Source: Curvibacter sp. GWA2_63_95 (GTDB lineage: Bacteria > Pseudomonadota > Gammaproteobacteria > Burkholderiales > Burkholderiaceae_C). Taken from it: a stretch of 64,000 bases of DNA. The notes beneath the pieces are model-generated. The model searched no databases and was not told where the DNA came from. It saw nothing but the letters and a program-made list of their open reading frames with translations. The stretch spans positions 1 through 64,000 of the forward strand of contig MGPB01000030.1 of assembly GCA_001795455.1 (NCBI GenBank). Reading direction: 5' to 3'. A program made the translations under genes and the position numbers. Positions 46,824-56,734 of this stretch are shown here, one piece after another; the first letter of the stretch is position 1, and each line of letters begins with the position of its first letter.

Positions 46824-48318
46824 GGGCGATGAGCTCCTCTTCGGTGAGTTGTTGGGATTCCAGAACGGTCTGCAAGCGGCCCGCACGCATCACCGCCACG
46901 CGGTGGCACAGGCCAATGAGCTCCATGAGTTCGCTGGAAATAATGACGACGGCCAGGCCCTGGCTGGCCAGCTTCTGGATGAGTAAATAGATGTCGCGCT
47001 TGGCGCCCACGTCCACGCCGCGCGTGGGTTCGTCCAGCACCACGACCTTGGGGCCGGGGTGCAGCACCTTGGCCAGCGCCACCTTTTGCTGGTTGCCGCC
47101 CGACAGGCTGGACGCCTTGATGTGCAGGCTGCCGGTGCGGATGCCAAATTCGTCCACCGCGTGGGCCAGGGCCTGGTCTTCCAGTGCGGGTTGCAGCCAG
47201 GGCGTGGCGTAGCGCTCCAGTGCCATCAGCGTCAGGTTTTCGCGCAGACCAAAGTGCACATGCAGGCCCTTGCCCTTGCGGTCTTCGCTCAGGTAGGTGA
47301 GGCCCAGGCGCACGGCGTCGCGCGGGTTGCGGATGGTTTGCACCTTGCCTTGCAGCTCCACCGTGCCCGCGTTGCGGGCGCGCAGGCCCATGATGCCCTC
47401 GAACAGCTCGGTGCGGCCCGCGCCCACCAGGCCCGCAAAGCCCAGAATCTCGCCGGGGCGCACCTCAAAGCTCACGTCCTGCGCCCAGCCCGGCACGCTC
47501 AGGCCCTGCACGCGCAGCGCCGGAGTGGCGCTTGTCGGCCGTGCGGCTTTGGGCGGGTAGAGGTCGGCCAGTTCGCGGCCCACCATCAGGTTGGCCATTT
47601 GCTGGCGCGAGAGGCTGGCCGTGGGTTGTTGGGCCACGCAGCGGCCATCGCGCATCACCACCACCTGGTCGGTCATGCGCTCCACCTCGTCCAGCTTGTG
47701 CGAGATATAGACCAGGGTCACGCCCTCGCTTTTGAGCTGGCGCATCAGGCCAAACAGGCGTTCGGTTTCGGTGGGCGTGAGGGTGGCGGTGGGCTCGTCC
47801 ATGATGAGCACACGCGCCTTGCGCAACAGTGCACGCGCAATTTCCACCAGCTGTTTTTCGGCCACGATCAGGTCTTTCACCCGTGTGTTCACATCGGCGC
47901 TCAGCCCCACCTGGGCGATGGCCGCCTGCGCCTCGGTGCGCATGGTCTCTTCGTCCAGCAGCAGGCCACCCCAACCGCGTTTCTTTTCGTGGCCCAGGAA
48001 CAGGTTTTGCGCAATCGTCAGGTCCTCGGCCAGGCTGAATTCCTGGTGGATCAGCACAATGCCCTGGGCTTCCGCGTCGCGGGAACTGGTGAAGTGCTGC
48101 ACCACGCCGTTGACCAGCAAGCTGCCGCCCGTAGCGTGCTCAAAGCCGGCCAGTATCTTCATCAGCGTGGACTTGCCCGCGCCGTTTTCGCCCAACAAAC
48201 CCAGCACCTGGCCCGTGGGCAGGGAAAAGTCCACGCCGTGCAACACCTGCACCGGGCCAAAGGACTTGGTGGTCCCGCGAAATTCGATATCCATAGAAAG
48301 TCTTTCGCCCTGGCTCAT
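46804..48318 (-). CDS. Ribose-type ABC ATPase (two nucleotide-binding domains)
   Basis: A 504-residue RbsA-type protein with two ATPase domains. The first Walker A is GENGAGKST (near residue 43) with Walker [10 protein letters not shown]. The second half has the usual degenerate site GLVGAGRTE, signature [15 protein letters not shown] and Walker [11 protein letters not shown]. The start ATG 48318 overlaps the ROK stop by ATGA; ATG 48294 (MDIEFRG) is an alternative start closer to the domain edge. Confidence 0.94.
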   Translation of the reverse strand: MSQGERLSMDIEFRGTTKSFGPVQVLHGVDFSLPTGQVLGLLGENGAGKSTLMKILAGFEHATGGSLLVNGVVQHFTSSRDAEAQGIVLIHQEFSLAEDLTIAQNLFLGHEKKRGWGGLLLDEETMRTEAQAAIAQVGLSADVNTRVKDLIVAEKQLVEIARALLRKARVLIMDEPTATLTPTETERLFGLMRQLKSEGVTLVYISHKLDEVERMTDQVVVMRDGRCVAQQPTASLSRQQMANLMVGRELADLYPPKAARPTSATPALRVQGLSVPGWAQDVSFEVRPGEILGFAGLVGAGRTELFEGIMGLRARNAGTVELQGKVQTIRNPRDAVRLGLTYLSEDRKGKGLHVHFGLRENLTLMALERYATPWLQPALEDQALAHAVDEFGIRTGSLHIKASSLSGGNQQKVALAKVLHPGPKVVVLDEPTRGVDVGAKRDIYLLIQKLASQGLAVVIISSELMELIGLCHRVAVMRAGRLQTVLESQQLTEEELIAHATGTH

Positions 48319-49517
48319 GCGTTGGCCTTTCGGTGTTTCAAGGTTTCTTGCATGGCCAGCACACCAGCACCCACCACACCGGCGCGTTCGGCCAGGGGCG
48401 TGTACTGGATCTCCAGGTGCCGTGTGGACAGGGCCAGCGAGCGCTGGTACACGCTTTGCCGCACCGAGGCCAGTAGCTGCGGCCCCGTGCGTGTGAGCCC
48501 GCCGCCAATGAACACGTGCGAGGGGTTGAAAAAATTCACCACCGAGGCCAGCATCTGCCCGATGCGGTTGCCCGATTCCTGGATGATGCGGTTGGCCGCG
48601 GCGTCGCCATTGCGGCTAGCCTGGCCCACGAGTTCGGGCGTGATCACGCCGTTGGCTTCCAGCAAGGCCGCTAGCAAGGGGCTTTCGCCCGAGGTAGCGG
48701 CCTCGGTGGCCGAGCGCACGATGGCGGGGGCCGCGGCCATCACTTCCACACAGCCCAGCTTGCCGCAGTGGCAGCGCGGGCCGTCCACATCCACGCAGAT
48801 GTGGCCCACATCGCCCGCCGAGCCATTTGCGCCGCGGTACACCTCGCCATGGCAGACGATGCCGCAGCCAATGCCGGTGCCGACCTTGATGACCAGGAAG
48901 TTTTGCAACCCGCCCTGCAGGCGCCACAGTTCACCCAGCGCCATCAGGTTCACGTCGTTGTCCACAAACACCGGGGCGCTGTATTCCTCGCGCAGGTAGT
49001 CGCGGATGGAGAAGCTGTCCCACTCGGGCATCAGCGGCGGGTTCACCAGCTGGGCGCTTTCAAAGTCCACCGGGCCGGGCAAACCCATGCCAATGGCGAT
49101 GACCTGTTTGGTGGTCATCCCGCACTGGGTGAGCAGCTGGCGCATTAGCACGCGCAACCGGGCCAGCACCACGCCGGGGCCGGTGCGCACATCGGTGGTT
49201 TCGGTGTGGCGGGCCAGTACGGTCAGGTCCGGGCGCAGCACGGCTACATCCAGGCTGGTGGCGCCCAGGTCCACGCCCACCAGCACGCCCAGGTCGGCGC
49301 TGAGCTTGATGGTCTCGGGCCGGCGCCCGCCGGTGGAGCCGCGCAGGCCGCTCTCTTCCAGCAGGCCCACGTCCAGCAGGCCCGCAATCAGGGTGTTGGT
49401 TTTGCTCTTGGAGAACTCCAAGCGGTCGGACAGGGCGAAGCGCGAACTGCCTTCGGACCAAAAAATGGCCTGCAGCAAAGCGGTCTCGTCCATAGACAAA
49501 TCGTCCCAGGGTGCCAA
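48315..49517 (-). CDS. ROK-family transcriptional regulator
   Basis: A 400-residue ROK protein with an N-terminal winged helix (residues 8-65; SKSKTNTLIAGLLDVGLLEE) and a C-terminal sugar-kinase-like fold. It has VGVDLGATSLDVAVL, PVFVDNDVNLMALGE and zinc motif CHCGKLGCVE. It is the first gene of the operon ROK-ATPase-permease-binding protein-isomerase-dehydrogenase and probably represses it until a sugar ligand binds. It is divergent from icmF. Confidence 0.93.
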   Translation of the reverse strand: MAPWDDLSMDETALLQAIFWSEGSSRFALSDRLEFSKSKTNTLIAGLLDVGLLEESGLRGSTGGRRPETIKLSADLGVLVGVDLGATSLDVAVLRPDLTVLARHTETTDVRTGPGVVLARLRVLMRQLLTQCGMTTKQVIAIGMGLPGPVDFESAQLVNPPLMPEWDSFSIRDYLREEYSAPVFVDNDVNLMALGELWRLQGGLQNFLVIKVGTGIGCGIVCHGEVYRGANGSAGDVGHICVDVDGPRCHCGKLGCVEVMAAAPAIVRSATEAATSGESPLLAALLEANGVITPELVGQASRNGDAAANRIIQESGNRIGQMLASVVNFFNPSHVFIGGGLTRTGPQLLASVRQSVYQRSLALSTRHLEIQYTPLAERAGVVGAGVLAMQETLKHRKANA

Positions 49518-49688
49518 AGTCTGTCTCCTGTTGTGTGGTTCGCTCGCCGTCTGGCTCGGTGGCGTGGCGGGATCGTATGAGGGGTGCTTCAGCCAGACAA
49601 GATCAAACTTAGACCAAAATCAGGCCGAAGTCACGCGCATTCGGGCCGGGTAAATGCGTAAGCCCGGGTTGGGTGAACTGGTTTACAG

Positions 49689-49710
49689 TTGACGTTTACG
49701 TAAACGTCAA
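49689..49710. promoter_or_regulatory. Perfect 22-bp palindrome in the icmF promoter
   Basis: The two 11-base halves (TTGACGTTTAC and its exact complement) meet with no spacer, 35 bases upstream of the icmF ATG and 172 bases from the ROK start. Perfect symmetry and position indicate a protein operator. The TTTACGTAAA core recalls MerR-type LiuR sites of branched-chain catabolism as I remember them; this is unchecked. Confidence 0.7.
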
Positions 49711-49744
49711 TTCGCCAGTCCTGGCTTCTTTTTGCGAGTGCCCC

Positions 49745-52700
49745 ATGACCGATCTGTCTGCCGATTTCAAGGCCCTGGCCAACTACCGCCCCACGCACAA
49801 GGTGCGTTTTGTCACCGCGGCCAGCCTGTTTGACGGGCATGACGCGGCCATCAACATCATGCGGCGCATCCTGCAAGGCATGGGTGCCGAGGTCATCCAC
49901 CTGGGGCACAACCGCAGCGTGGACGAGGTGGTGACCGCTGCGCTGCAGGAGGATGTGCAGGGCATTGCCATCAGCTCTTACCAGGGCGGCCATGTGGAGT
50001 ATTTCAAGTACATGGTGGACCTGCTCAAGGCACGGGGTGGGGCGCACATCCAGGTGTTTGGGGGCGGTGGCGGTGTCATCGTGCCGGCCGAAATTCGCGA
50101 GCTGCATGCCTATGGTGTGGCCCGTATCTACAGCCCCGAAGACGGCCAACGCATGGGTCTGCAGGGGATGATTGGCGAGATGGTGATGCGCTGCGACAAG
50201 GACATCAGCGCGCTGGCACCCACCGACCTCTCCGCCATCCAAGGCCATACCGAGGCCAGCTGGCGCGCACTGTCCCAGTTGCTCACCGCGATTGAAGCTT
50301 CCAAGGTCAATCAGGCCCTGGCCCAGGAAGTACGTGCGCAAGCAGCTACTAAAAAGATAGCGGTAGTGGGCATCACCGGCACCGGTGGCGCCGGCAAGTC
50401 CAGCCTGACTGACGAGCTGATCCGCCGCCTGCGGCTGGACCAGAACGACAACCTGCGGGTGGCGGTGATCTCCATCGACCCCAGCCGCCGCAAGAGCGGT
50501 GGTGCGCTCTTGGGCGACCGCATCCGCATGAATGCCATTTCGCCATGGCAGCAAGGTTCCCGTGTCTTTATGCGCAGCTTGGCTACGCGGGATTTCGGTT
50601 CCGAGATCAGCGCCGCGCTGCCCGACGTGATTGCCGCGTGCAAGGTGGCTGGCTTCGACCTGATCGTTGTCGAGACTTCCGGCATTGGCCAGGGCGATGC
50701 GGCTATCGTGCCGCATGTGGATGTGCCACTGTATGTCATGACGCCCGAGTTTGGTGCCGCCAGCCAGCTCGAAAAAATCGACATGCTGGACTTTGCGGAG
50801 TTCGTGGCCATCAACAAGTTCGACCGCAAGGGTGCCAGCGATGCCTTGCGCGATGTGTCCAAGCAGGTGCAGCGCAACAAGGAGGCCTGGACCACGCCCG
50901 CCGACCAGATGCCGGTGTTCGGCACCATGGCTGCGCGGTTCAACGACGATGGTGTGACTGCGCTCTACCAGGCGCTGCTGCCGCGTCTGCAGGCCCTGGG
51001 CGTGCCGCTGAAGGACGGCATGCTGCCCAGGGTGGCGGTACGCCACAGCAGCAACCAGACGCCGGTGGTGCCGGCCGCACGCACGCGCTATCTGGCCGAG
51101 ATCAGCGATACCGTGCGCGGCTACAAGAAGCGGGCGCGCGCGCAGGCCAAGCTGGCCCGCGAGATCCAACAGCTGCGCGAAAGTGGGCGCATGCTGCAGG
51201 AAGCCAACCCGGACAAAGACCGTGCGGTCGCGGCCTTGCATGACCTGGCGACGCAGCGCGAAGCGCTGGTGGGGGCGGCAGAACGCAAGCTGCTGGCCCA
51301 GTGGCCCGAGATGCAGAAGGCCTATGCGGGCGACGAATACGTCGTCAAGATTCGCGACAAGGAAATTCGCACCGCACTCACCACCAAGAGCCTCTCCGGC
51401 ACCACCATCCGCAAGGTGGCCCTGCCGCAGTACGAGGACCAGGGAGAGGTATTGCAGTGGCTGATGCTGGACAACGTGCCCGGCAGCTACCCCTACACGG
51501 CGGGTACCTTTGCCTTCAAGCGCGAGGGCGAAGACCCCACGCGTATGTTCGCGGGCGAAGGGGATGCCTTCCGCACCAACACGCGTTTCAAGCTGCTCTC
51601 CAGTGGCATGGCGGCCAAGCGCCTCTCCACGGCGTTTGACTCGGTCACGCTCTACGGCAACGACCCGGATCCGCGGCCTGATATCTATGGCAAGGTGGGC
51701 AACAGCGGTGTGAGCATCGCCACGCTGGACGACATGAAGGTGCTGTACGGCGGGTTCGATTTGTGCAGCCCGTCCACCAGCGTGTCCATGACCATCAACG
51801 GCCCGGCGCCATCCATACTGGCCATGTTCATGAACACGGCCTTCGACCAGAACATCGAGAAGTTCCAGGCCGACAACGGCCGCGAACCCACCGACACCGA
51901 GGTCGCCAAGATCCGCGAATGGGTGCTGGCCAATGTGCGCGGCACGGTGCAAGCCGACATCCTGAAAGAGGACCAGGGCCAGAACACCTGCATCTTCAGC
52001 ACCGAGTTTTCATTGAAGGTGATGGGCGACATTGCCGAGTACTTTGTGCACCACGATGTGCGCAACTTCTACAGCGTGTCCATCAGCGGCTACCACATTG
52101 CCGAGGCCGGCGCCAACCCGATCAGCCAGCTGGCGTTCACGCTCTCCAACGGCTTCACGTTTGTGGAGGCGTACTTGGCGCGCGGCATGCACATCGACGA
52201 CTTTGCGCCCAATCTGTCCTTCTTCTTCAGCAACGGCATGGACCCCGAGTACACCGTGATGGGCCGCGTGGCGCGCCGCATCTGGGCCGTGGCGATGAAA
52301 GAGAAATACGGCGCTAATGAGCGCAGCCAGAAGCTCAAGTACCACATCCAGACCAGTGGCCGCAGCCTGCATGCGCAGGAGATCCAGTTCAACGACATCC
52401 GCACCACGCTGCAGGCCTTGATTGCGATCTACGACAACTGCAACAGCCTGCACACCAACGCGTTCGACGAGGCCATCACCACGCCCACTGAAGACAGCGT
52501 GCGCCGCGCCATGGCCATCCAGCTCATCATCAACCGCGAGTGGGGCCTGGCCAAAAACGAGAACCCGAGCCAGGGCGCCTTCATCATCGAAGAGCTGACC
52601 GAGCTGGTGGAGGAGGCGGTACTCAAAGAGTTTGAAAGTATTGCCGAGCGCGGCGGCGTGCTGGGTGCCATGGAGACCGGCTACCAGCGCGGCAAGATTC

Positions 52701-53038
52701 AGGACGAGTCCATGCACTACGAGATGCTCAAGCACACTGGCGAGCTGCCCATCATTGGCGTCAACACCTTCCGCAACCCGCATGGCGACCAGGTACTGGA
52801 GAAGCTGGAGCTGGCGCGCAGCACGGATGAGGAAAAGCAAAACCAGCTCACGCGCCTGGCCGACTTCCACACCCGCCATGCCGACGCCGCCCCGGCCATG
52901 CTCAAGAAGCTGCAGCAGGCGGTGATCGACAACCAGAACGTCTTCAACGTGCTGATGGATGCGGTGAGGGTGTGCTCCCTGGGCCAGATCACCAGCGCGC
53001 TGTTTGAGGTGGGCGGGCAGTACCGGCGCAATATGTAA
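49745..53038 (+). CDS. icmF: Fused isobutyryl-CoA mutase IcmF
   Basis: A 1097-residue adenosylcobalamin mutase interconverting isobutyryl-CoA and n-butyryl-CoA. It has an N-terminal B12-binding domain ([11 protein letters not shown], Co-ligand His32). A MeaB-like GTPase chaperone follows (P-loop [12 protein letters not shown] near residue 209; INKFDRKG). The large catalytic domain starts at about residue 530 ([15 protein letters not shown]). The B12-G-mutase order separates it from methylmalonyl-CoA mutase. ATG 49745 is chosen; an upstream frame start at 49673 would include the palindrome. A family 1 repeat spans the B12-GTPase linker. The inferred role is valine or short-chain branched acid metabolism. 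Confidence 0.93.
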   Translation: MTDLSADFKALANYRPTHKVRFVTAASLFDGHDAAINIMRRILQGMGAEVIHLGHNRSVDEVVTAALQEDVQGIAISSYQGGHVEYFKYMVDLLKARGGAHIQVFGGGGGVIVPAEIRELHAYGVARIYSPEDGQRMGLQGMIGEMVMRCDKDISALAPTDLSAIQGHTEASWRALSQLLTAIEASKVNQALAQEVRAQAATKKIAVVGITGTGGAGKSSLTDELIRRLRLDQNDNLRVAVISIDPSRRKSGGALLGDRIRMNAISPWQQGSRVFMRSLATRDFGSEISAALPDVIAACKVAGFDLIVVETSGIGQGDAAIVPHVDVPLYVMTPEFGAASQLEKIDMLDFAEFVAINKFDRKGASDALRDVSKQVQRNKEAWTTPADQMPVFGTMAARFNDDGVTALYQALLPRLQALGVPLKDGMLPRVAVRHSSNQTPVVPAARTRYLAEISDTVRGYKKRARAQAKLAREIQQLRESGRMLQEANPDKDRAVAALHDLATQREALVGAAERKLLAQWPEMQKAYAGDEYVVKIRDKEIRTALTTKSLSGTTIRKVALPQYEDQGEVLQWLMLDNVPGSYPYTAGTFAFKREGEDPTRMFAGEGDAFRTNTRFKLLSSGMAAKRLSTAFDSVTLYGNDPDPRPDIYGKVGNSGVSIATLDDMKVLYGGFDLCSPSTSVSMTINGPAPSILAMFMNTAFDQNIEKFQADNGREPTDTEVAKIREWVLANVRGTVQADILKEDQGQNTCIFSTEFSLKVMGDIAEYFVHHDVRNFYSVSISGYHIAEAGANPISQLAFTLSNGFTFVEAYLARGMHIDDFAPNLSFFFSNGMDPEYTVMGRVARRIWAVAMKEKYGANERSQKLKYHIQTSGRSLHAQEIQFNDIRTTLQALIAIYDNCNSLHTNAFDEAITTPTEDSVRRAMAIQLIINREWGLAKNENPSQGAFIIEELTELVEEAVLKEFESIAERGGVLGAMETGYQRGKIQDESMHYEMLKHTGELPIIGVNTFRNPHGDQVLEKLELARSTDEEKQNQLTRLADFHTRHADAAPAMLKKLQQAVIDNQNVFNVLMDAVRVCSLGQITSALFEVGGQYRRNM
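50313..50361 (-). repeat. Interspersed repeat family 1, copy E (inside icmF)
   Basis: Read on minus, GCTATCTTTTTAGTAGCTGC TTGCGC then CTGGGCCAGGGCC. GCGCAAGCAGCTA on + is identical to 13 bases of copy C. It encodes IcmF residues about 190-206 in the linker before the GTPase P-loop. Because a functional linker is also expected there, descent from the repeat is tentative. Confidence 0.45.
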
Positions 53039-53105
53039 ATAGGCGGTCTGCGCCAAGTTGGTGCGCTTATTGCTTGGCGTGTTCCTTCGTTGGGAAGGAC
53101 ACGCG

Positions 53106-56100
53106 ATGCTCTCAAAAATTCCGCTGTGGTTGGGGCGCCTGAGTGTGGGGCGCAAGCTCACCCTCATCTACCTGCTGGACCTCACAGCCGTGATTTATGT
53201 GTCCGGCATTCTGATCCACGAAAAATACTTGGCCATTGACTTTGCGCGCAAGGAGATTGTGGGGGCCCACTACGCGGAGGTGGTGCGCCGCAACCTCTTG
53301 GGTGTCTTTCGTGTGCCGCCGCCCGCCCCGGTGGCAACCGTGGTGCCAACCGCTTTTGTGGATGACCTCAAGGCGTTGGACGCCATCCGTGACGCCCACG
53401 ATGCGGAGCTGCACACCGCCGAGGCGTCACAGCGCTTGCACTCCTTGCTGCAAACCCCCTCCAGCAAGGCCAACAAGACCGCCTTGTTGTCACAGGGGCG
53501 TGATTTGCTCACCATTGTGGGTAACCAGTCCAATCTGATTCTGGACCCCGACCTGGACAGCTACTACGTGATGTCGCTCACGGTGTTGCGCTTTCCCGAG
53601 CTGTTACAGGTGCTCTATGACACCCGCGACTTCATGCAGCACCGGGGCCAGACGTCGCAGGGGCAAAACCCCAGTGCCCAGCTGCTCACGCTGGTGGGCC
53701 GGCTGGACGCGGTGTTGCAGGGCATGGAATCCGACTACGAACAGGCTTGGTTAGCTGGCACACCGCAGCTGCAAACCGGGCTGGGCGCCACCCGCACTGC
53801 GCTGCAGCAGCGGGCCCATGCGTTTTCGCGGACGGTGCAAACGGCATCTCTGGATGGATTAAGCGCCCAGGAGGAGGAAGCCCTGGAGCAGGCCTACCAG
53901 GCCGCATTGGCTGGGCTGGACGACGCCTGGCGTGTGGGGCTGGAGCAGATGCAGCAGTTGCTCAACGCCCGTGTCGATGGCCTGTTCCAGCGCATGTGGC
54001 TGCACTTGGGTACCGCATTGCTGTTGTTGGGCTGCATCTTGAGTCTGGTCTATCTGGTAGCCAGCCAGATCGCGCGGCCGCTGCAAGCCCTGGCACGCGT
54101 GGCTGACGATGTGCGCCACACCGCCGACTACACGCGTCGCGCCAACTGGCACAGCCGCGACGAAATTGGCCAGCTGTTCACCGCCTTCAACGGCATGCTG
54201 GCTCAGTTGGACCATGACCGCCTGGCCCAGCAGGAGTTGGCGGCCAGCGCCCGTGCGGCCGAGGCGCAGCGCGAGCTGGTGGAGGCCTTCCCGATACCCA
54301 TGGTGGTGACTTCGGTGCCCGACCACGAGGTGCTGCACGCCAATGCGCCGGCCCTGCCCTGGCTGGGCGAGCGCCATGCCGACCCCTGGCGCACCGGGCT
54401 GGAGTCGGGGGTGCGCAGCCGCTTCTTCCAGCGCCTGGCCGACTTTGATGCGGTGGACGAATTCGAGGTGCGCTGGCTGGGTGGGGCTGCACCATCCTGG
54501 GCTGTGCTGTCGGCGCGCCGCCTCAAGTACCAAGGGCAGGACGCGGTGCTCACGGCCTTTACCCCGATCAACAAGCTCAAGGTCATGGAGCAGCGCCTGG
54601 AACTCTGGGCCAAGGTGTTCGAGGCGTCCAGCGAGAGCATCATCATCATGGACGAGTCGCGCAAGATCATCAGCGTGAATCGCGCCTTCTGCCGCAGTAC
54701 CGCCTACGACTTTTACGAGGTGATTGGCCACGATCTGGGCCATGTGATGGACAGCCCGCAGGACATGCTGTGGTCCGACCTGGAGGACAAGGACGCTTGG
54801 CAGGGCGAGGTGCGCATCCGCAAGCAATCGGGCGGCAGCTACCCGGCCTGGCTCATGGTGTCGGCGGTGCACAAAAGCGCCACCAGCGGTGAGGTGGTCA
54901 ATTACATCGGCATTTCCATCGACATTACCGACCGCAAGGCCAAGGAGGAACGCATCCGCTTTTTGGCCCAGCACGATGTGTTGACCGAGCTGCCGAATCG
55001 CTCGCTGTGCCAGCAGCGCCTGGCGGAGGCCCTGGCGCAGGCCCAGCACACGGGGGAGCAAGTGGCGGTGCTGTTCATCGACCTGGACCGCTTCAAGTTC
55101 ATCAACGACACCCTGGGCCACCACATTGGCGACGGCCTGCTGCGCACCGTGGCGCGGCGCCTGACAGCGGCGGTGCGCGGGGACGACACCGTGAGCCGCC
55201 TGGGCGGCGACGAGTTTGTGGTCATCCTGCGCCATGTGGCCAGCCGCGAGGAGCTGGCCACCATGGTGAACCAGCGCCTGATCCCCTCGCTGCGCCAAAG
55301 CACCATGGTGGAAGGCAACAACCTCACCGTGTCCTGCAGCGTGGGCGTGGCCCTGTACCCCGAAGACGCTACGGCGCAAGACGAGCTGATGCGCCGCGCC
55401 GACGCCGCGATGTACGAAGCCAAGGCCGCCGGTCGAGACACCGCACGCTTCTTCTCGCCCGAGACCGACCAGCGTGTGCAGGCGCGCCAGGCCATGGAAG
55501 GCCAGCTACGCCAGGCCTTGGAGAACGACGAGTTCAGCCTGCACTTCCAGCCCCGCCTGAACGCACGCACGCGCCGTGTGCAGGGCGCAGAAGCCTTGCT
55601 GCGCTGGCACAACCCGCTCTTGGGGCAAGTGGCGCCCAGCCACTTCATCCACCTGGCCGAAGAAACCGGCCTGATCAAACCGATCGGCCTGTGGGTGCTG
55701 CGTGAGGCTTGTGCGCAGTGGGTGGCGCTGCAGGCGCAGGGCCTGTGCAGGGGCATGGAACTGTCGGTGAACCTGTCGGTGGCGCAACTGGCCGACCCAG
55801 AGCTGGTGGAGCAATTGCGCGAGGTGCTGGCAGCCTCCCGCATGGAGCCACACCTGCTGGAGCTGGAACTCACGGAGTCCACCCTGATGGACAACCCGGT
55901 GGCCGCGCAGGCGCAGGTCAGCGCGCTCAAGGCGCTGGGGGTGCAGATCGCCATCGACGACTTTGGTACCGGGTACTCCAGCCTGGCGTATCTGAAGCGC
56001 TTCGAGATCGACAAGCTCAAGGTAGACCAGTCGTTCGTGTACGGCATGCTGGACGACAGTGCCGACGCGGCCATCGTGCACGCCGTCATCGCTCTGGGCC

Positions 56101-56282
56101 ACACGCTGGGATTGAAGGTGGTGGCCGAGGGGGTGGAGAACTTGCCCACGGCCCAGACACTCACTGCGTTGGGGTGCGACGAACTGCAGGGCTACTGCTT
56201 CAGCCGGCCGCTGGCGGTGGACGACTGGGTGGCGTGGTTGCAGGCGCACGATGATCGGCCTGAGCGGAGGCGGGCGCGGTAG
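53106..56282 (+). CDS. Membrane GGDEF-EAL protein with HAMP and PAS domains
   Basis: A 1058-residue cyclic-di-GMP enzyme. There is a TM helix near residues 17-37, a long periplasmic sensor region to about 295, a second TM near 297-320, HAMP (319-369), a spacer, and PAS (about 502-608). GGDEF follows at 700-704 (RLGGDEF intact) with I-site RGDD five residues before it. EAL is at 829-831 (GAEALLRW), with DDFGTGYSS near 952. Both catalytic motifs look intact. Start ATG 53106 has GAAGGA upstream; ATG 53058 is an alternative. It lies 67 bases after icmF. Confidence 0.92.
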   Translation: MLSKIPLWLGRLSVGRKLTLIYLLDLTAVIYVSGILIHEKYLAIDFARKEIVGAHYAEVVRRNLLGVFRVPPPAPVATVVPTAFVDDLKALDAIRDAHDAELHTAEASQRLHSLLQTPSSKANKTALLSQGRDLLTIVGNQSNLILDPDLDSYYVMSLTVLRFPELLQVLYDTRDFMQHRGQTSQGQNPSAQLLTLVGRLDAVLQGMESDYEQAWLAGTPQLQTGLGATRTALQQRAHAFSRTVQTASLDGLSAQEEEALEQAYQAALAGLDDAWRVGLEQMQQLLNARVDGLFQRMWLHLGTALLLLGCILSLVYLVASQIARPLQALARVADDVRHTADYTRRANWHSRDEIGQLFTAFNGMLAQLDHDRLAQQELAASARAAEAQRELVEAFPIPMVVTSVPDHEVLHANAPALPWLGERHADPWRTGLESGVRSRFFQRLADFDAVDEFEVRWLGGAAPSWAVLSARRLKYQGQDAVLTAFTPINKLKVMEQRLELWAKVFEASSESIIIMDESRKIISVNRAFCRSTAYDFYEVIGHDLGHVMDSPQDMLWSDLEDKDAWQGEVRIRKQSGGSYPAWLMVSAVHKSATSGEVVNYIGISIDITDRKAKEERIRFLAQHDVLTELPNRSLCQQRLAEALAQAQHTGEQVAVLFIDLDRFKFINDTLGHHIGDGLLRTVARRLTAAVRGDDTVSRLGGDEFVVILRHVASREELATMVNQRLIPSLRQSTMVEGNNLTVSCSVGVALYPEDATAQDELMRRADAAMYEAKAAGRDTARFFSPETDQRVQARQAMEGQLRQALENDEFSLHFQPRLNARTRRVQGAEALLRWHNPLLGQVAPSHFIHLAEETGLIKPIGLWVLREACAQWVALQAQGLCRGMELSVNLSVAQLADPELVEQLREVLAASRMEPHLLELELTESTLMDNPVAAQAQVSALKALGVQIAIDDFGTGYSSLAYLKRFEIDKLKVDQSFVYGMLDDSADAAIVHAVIALGHTLGLKVVAEGVENLPTAQTLTALGCDELQGYCFSRPLAVDDWVAWLQAHDDRPERRRAR

Positions 56283-56324
56283 TTTTTGTCTTCTTTTGGG
56301 GTGGATTTTGTGGGGTTGCACCGC

Positions 56325-56394
56325 TTTTTTTTACACCCACTCCCCCAGCCCCTCGCCCCGTCGGCGAGGGGAGCTTTTAACAGCCGATTTGGTT
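56325..56394 (+). repeat. Left arm of a long inverted repeat, with terminator hairpin
   Basis: About 65 bases nearly identical to the reverse complement of 56628-56696. Inside is CCCCTCGCC, loop CCGTC, GGCGAGGGG (56349-56371), then AGCTTTT, a terminator for the GGDEF-EAL gene. Two or three mismatches separate the arms. It resembles GC-palindromic interspersed elements. Confidence 0.75.
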
Positions 56395-56627
56395 ACTTCA
56401 GTCCGGCCAGGGCACAACAAGGGAAAGGGTGCCAACGGGTGGGCACACTACGGCCAGCACCTACAGTTGTGGTGAACGCATAAGTACAGGCGCTGAGCCA
56501 CTGGCGGGCGCAGCCGCCAGCGTTGGCAAACCGACATCTCCGAGGTATCCACAACCGCAAGCGCGGGCCGTGGAACGAACCAACAGTGGTCACCTCACGC
56601 CAGAGGCCACGTAGTCGGTACGCAACA

Positions 56628-56696
56628 ACAAAATCTGGCTGTTGAAAGCTCCCCTCGCCGACGGGGCGAGGGGCTGGGGGAGTGGGTGTCAAAAAA
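56628..56696 (-). repeat. Right arm of the long inverted repeat
   Basis: The mirror copy of 56325-56394. On minus it provides the same CCCCTCGCC-GGCGAGGGG stem followed by AGCTTTC, placed to terminate the convergent hydrolase gene. The interior between the arms is non-coding. Confidence 0.75.
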
Positions 56697-56734
56697 GGTA
56701 CAGCCAAACACCCGAGCAGCGCAAAAAACCAGGG

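Larger units (their letters stand above)
56283..56734. other. Intergenic region between convergent genes (452 bases)
   Basis: No gene is supported here. It holds a left and right inverted-repeat arm (56325-56394, 56628-56696) and about 230 bases of interior with a CTGGCGG/CCGCCAG hairpin (56501-56520). Short open frames cross both arms and resemble nothing. Confidence 0.6.

Noticed and set aside
47059-48999. A 646-codon + frame over the sugar ABC ATPase and ROK genes
   Set aside because: Antisense to conserved domains; no ribosome-binding site or recognisable motif.
49673-49744. N-terminal extension of IcmF by 24 residues
   Set aside because: It would place the perfect palindrome inside the coding region, adds no homologous residues, and the ATG at 49745 gives the family N-terminus.
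49631-51952. A 773-codon minus frame over icmF
   Set aside because: Antisense to the B12 and GTPase domains, His-rich, no motif, and it would begin inside icmF.
56393-56707. A 104-codon minus frame inside the inverted-repeat element
   Set aside because: It spans the right arm and interior, lacks a ribosome-binding site and would be interrupted by the terminator stem.
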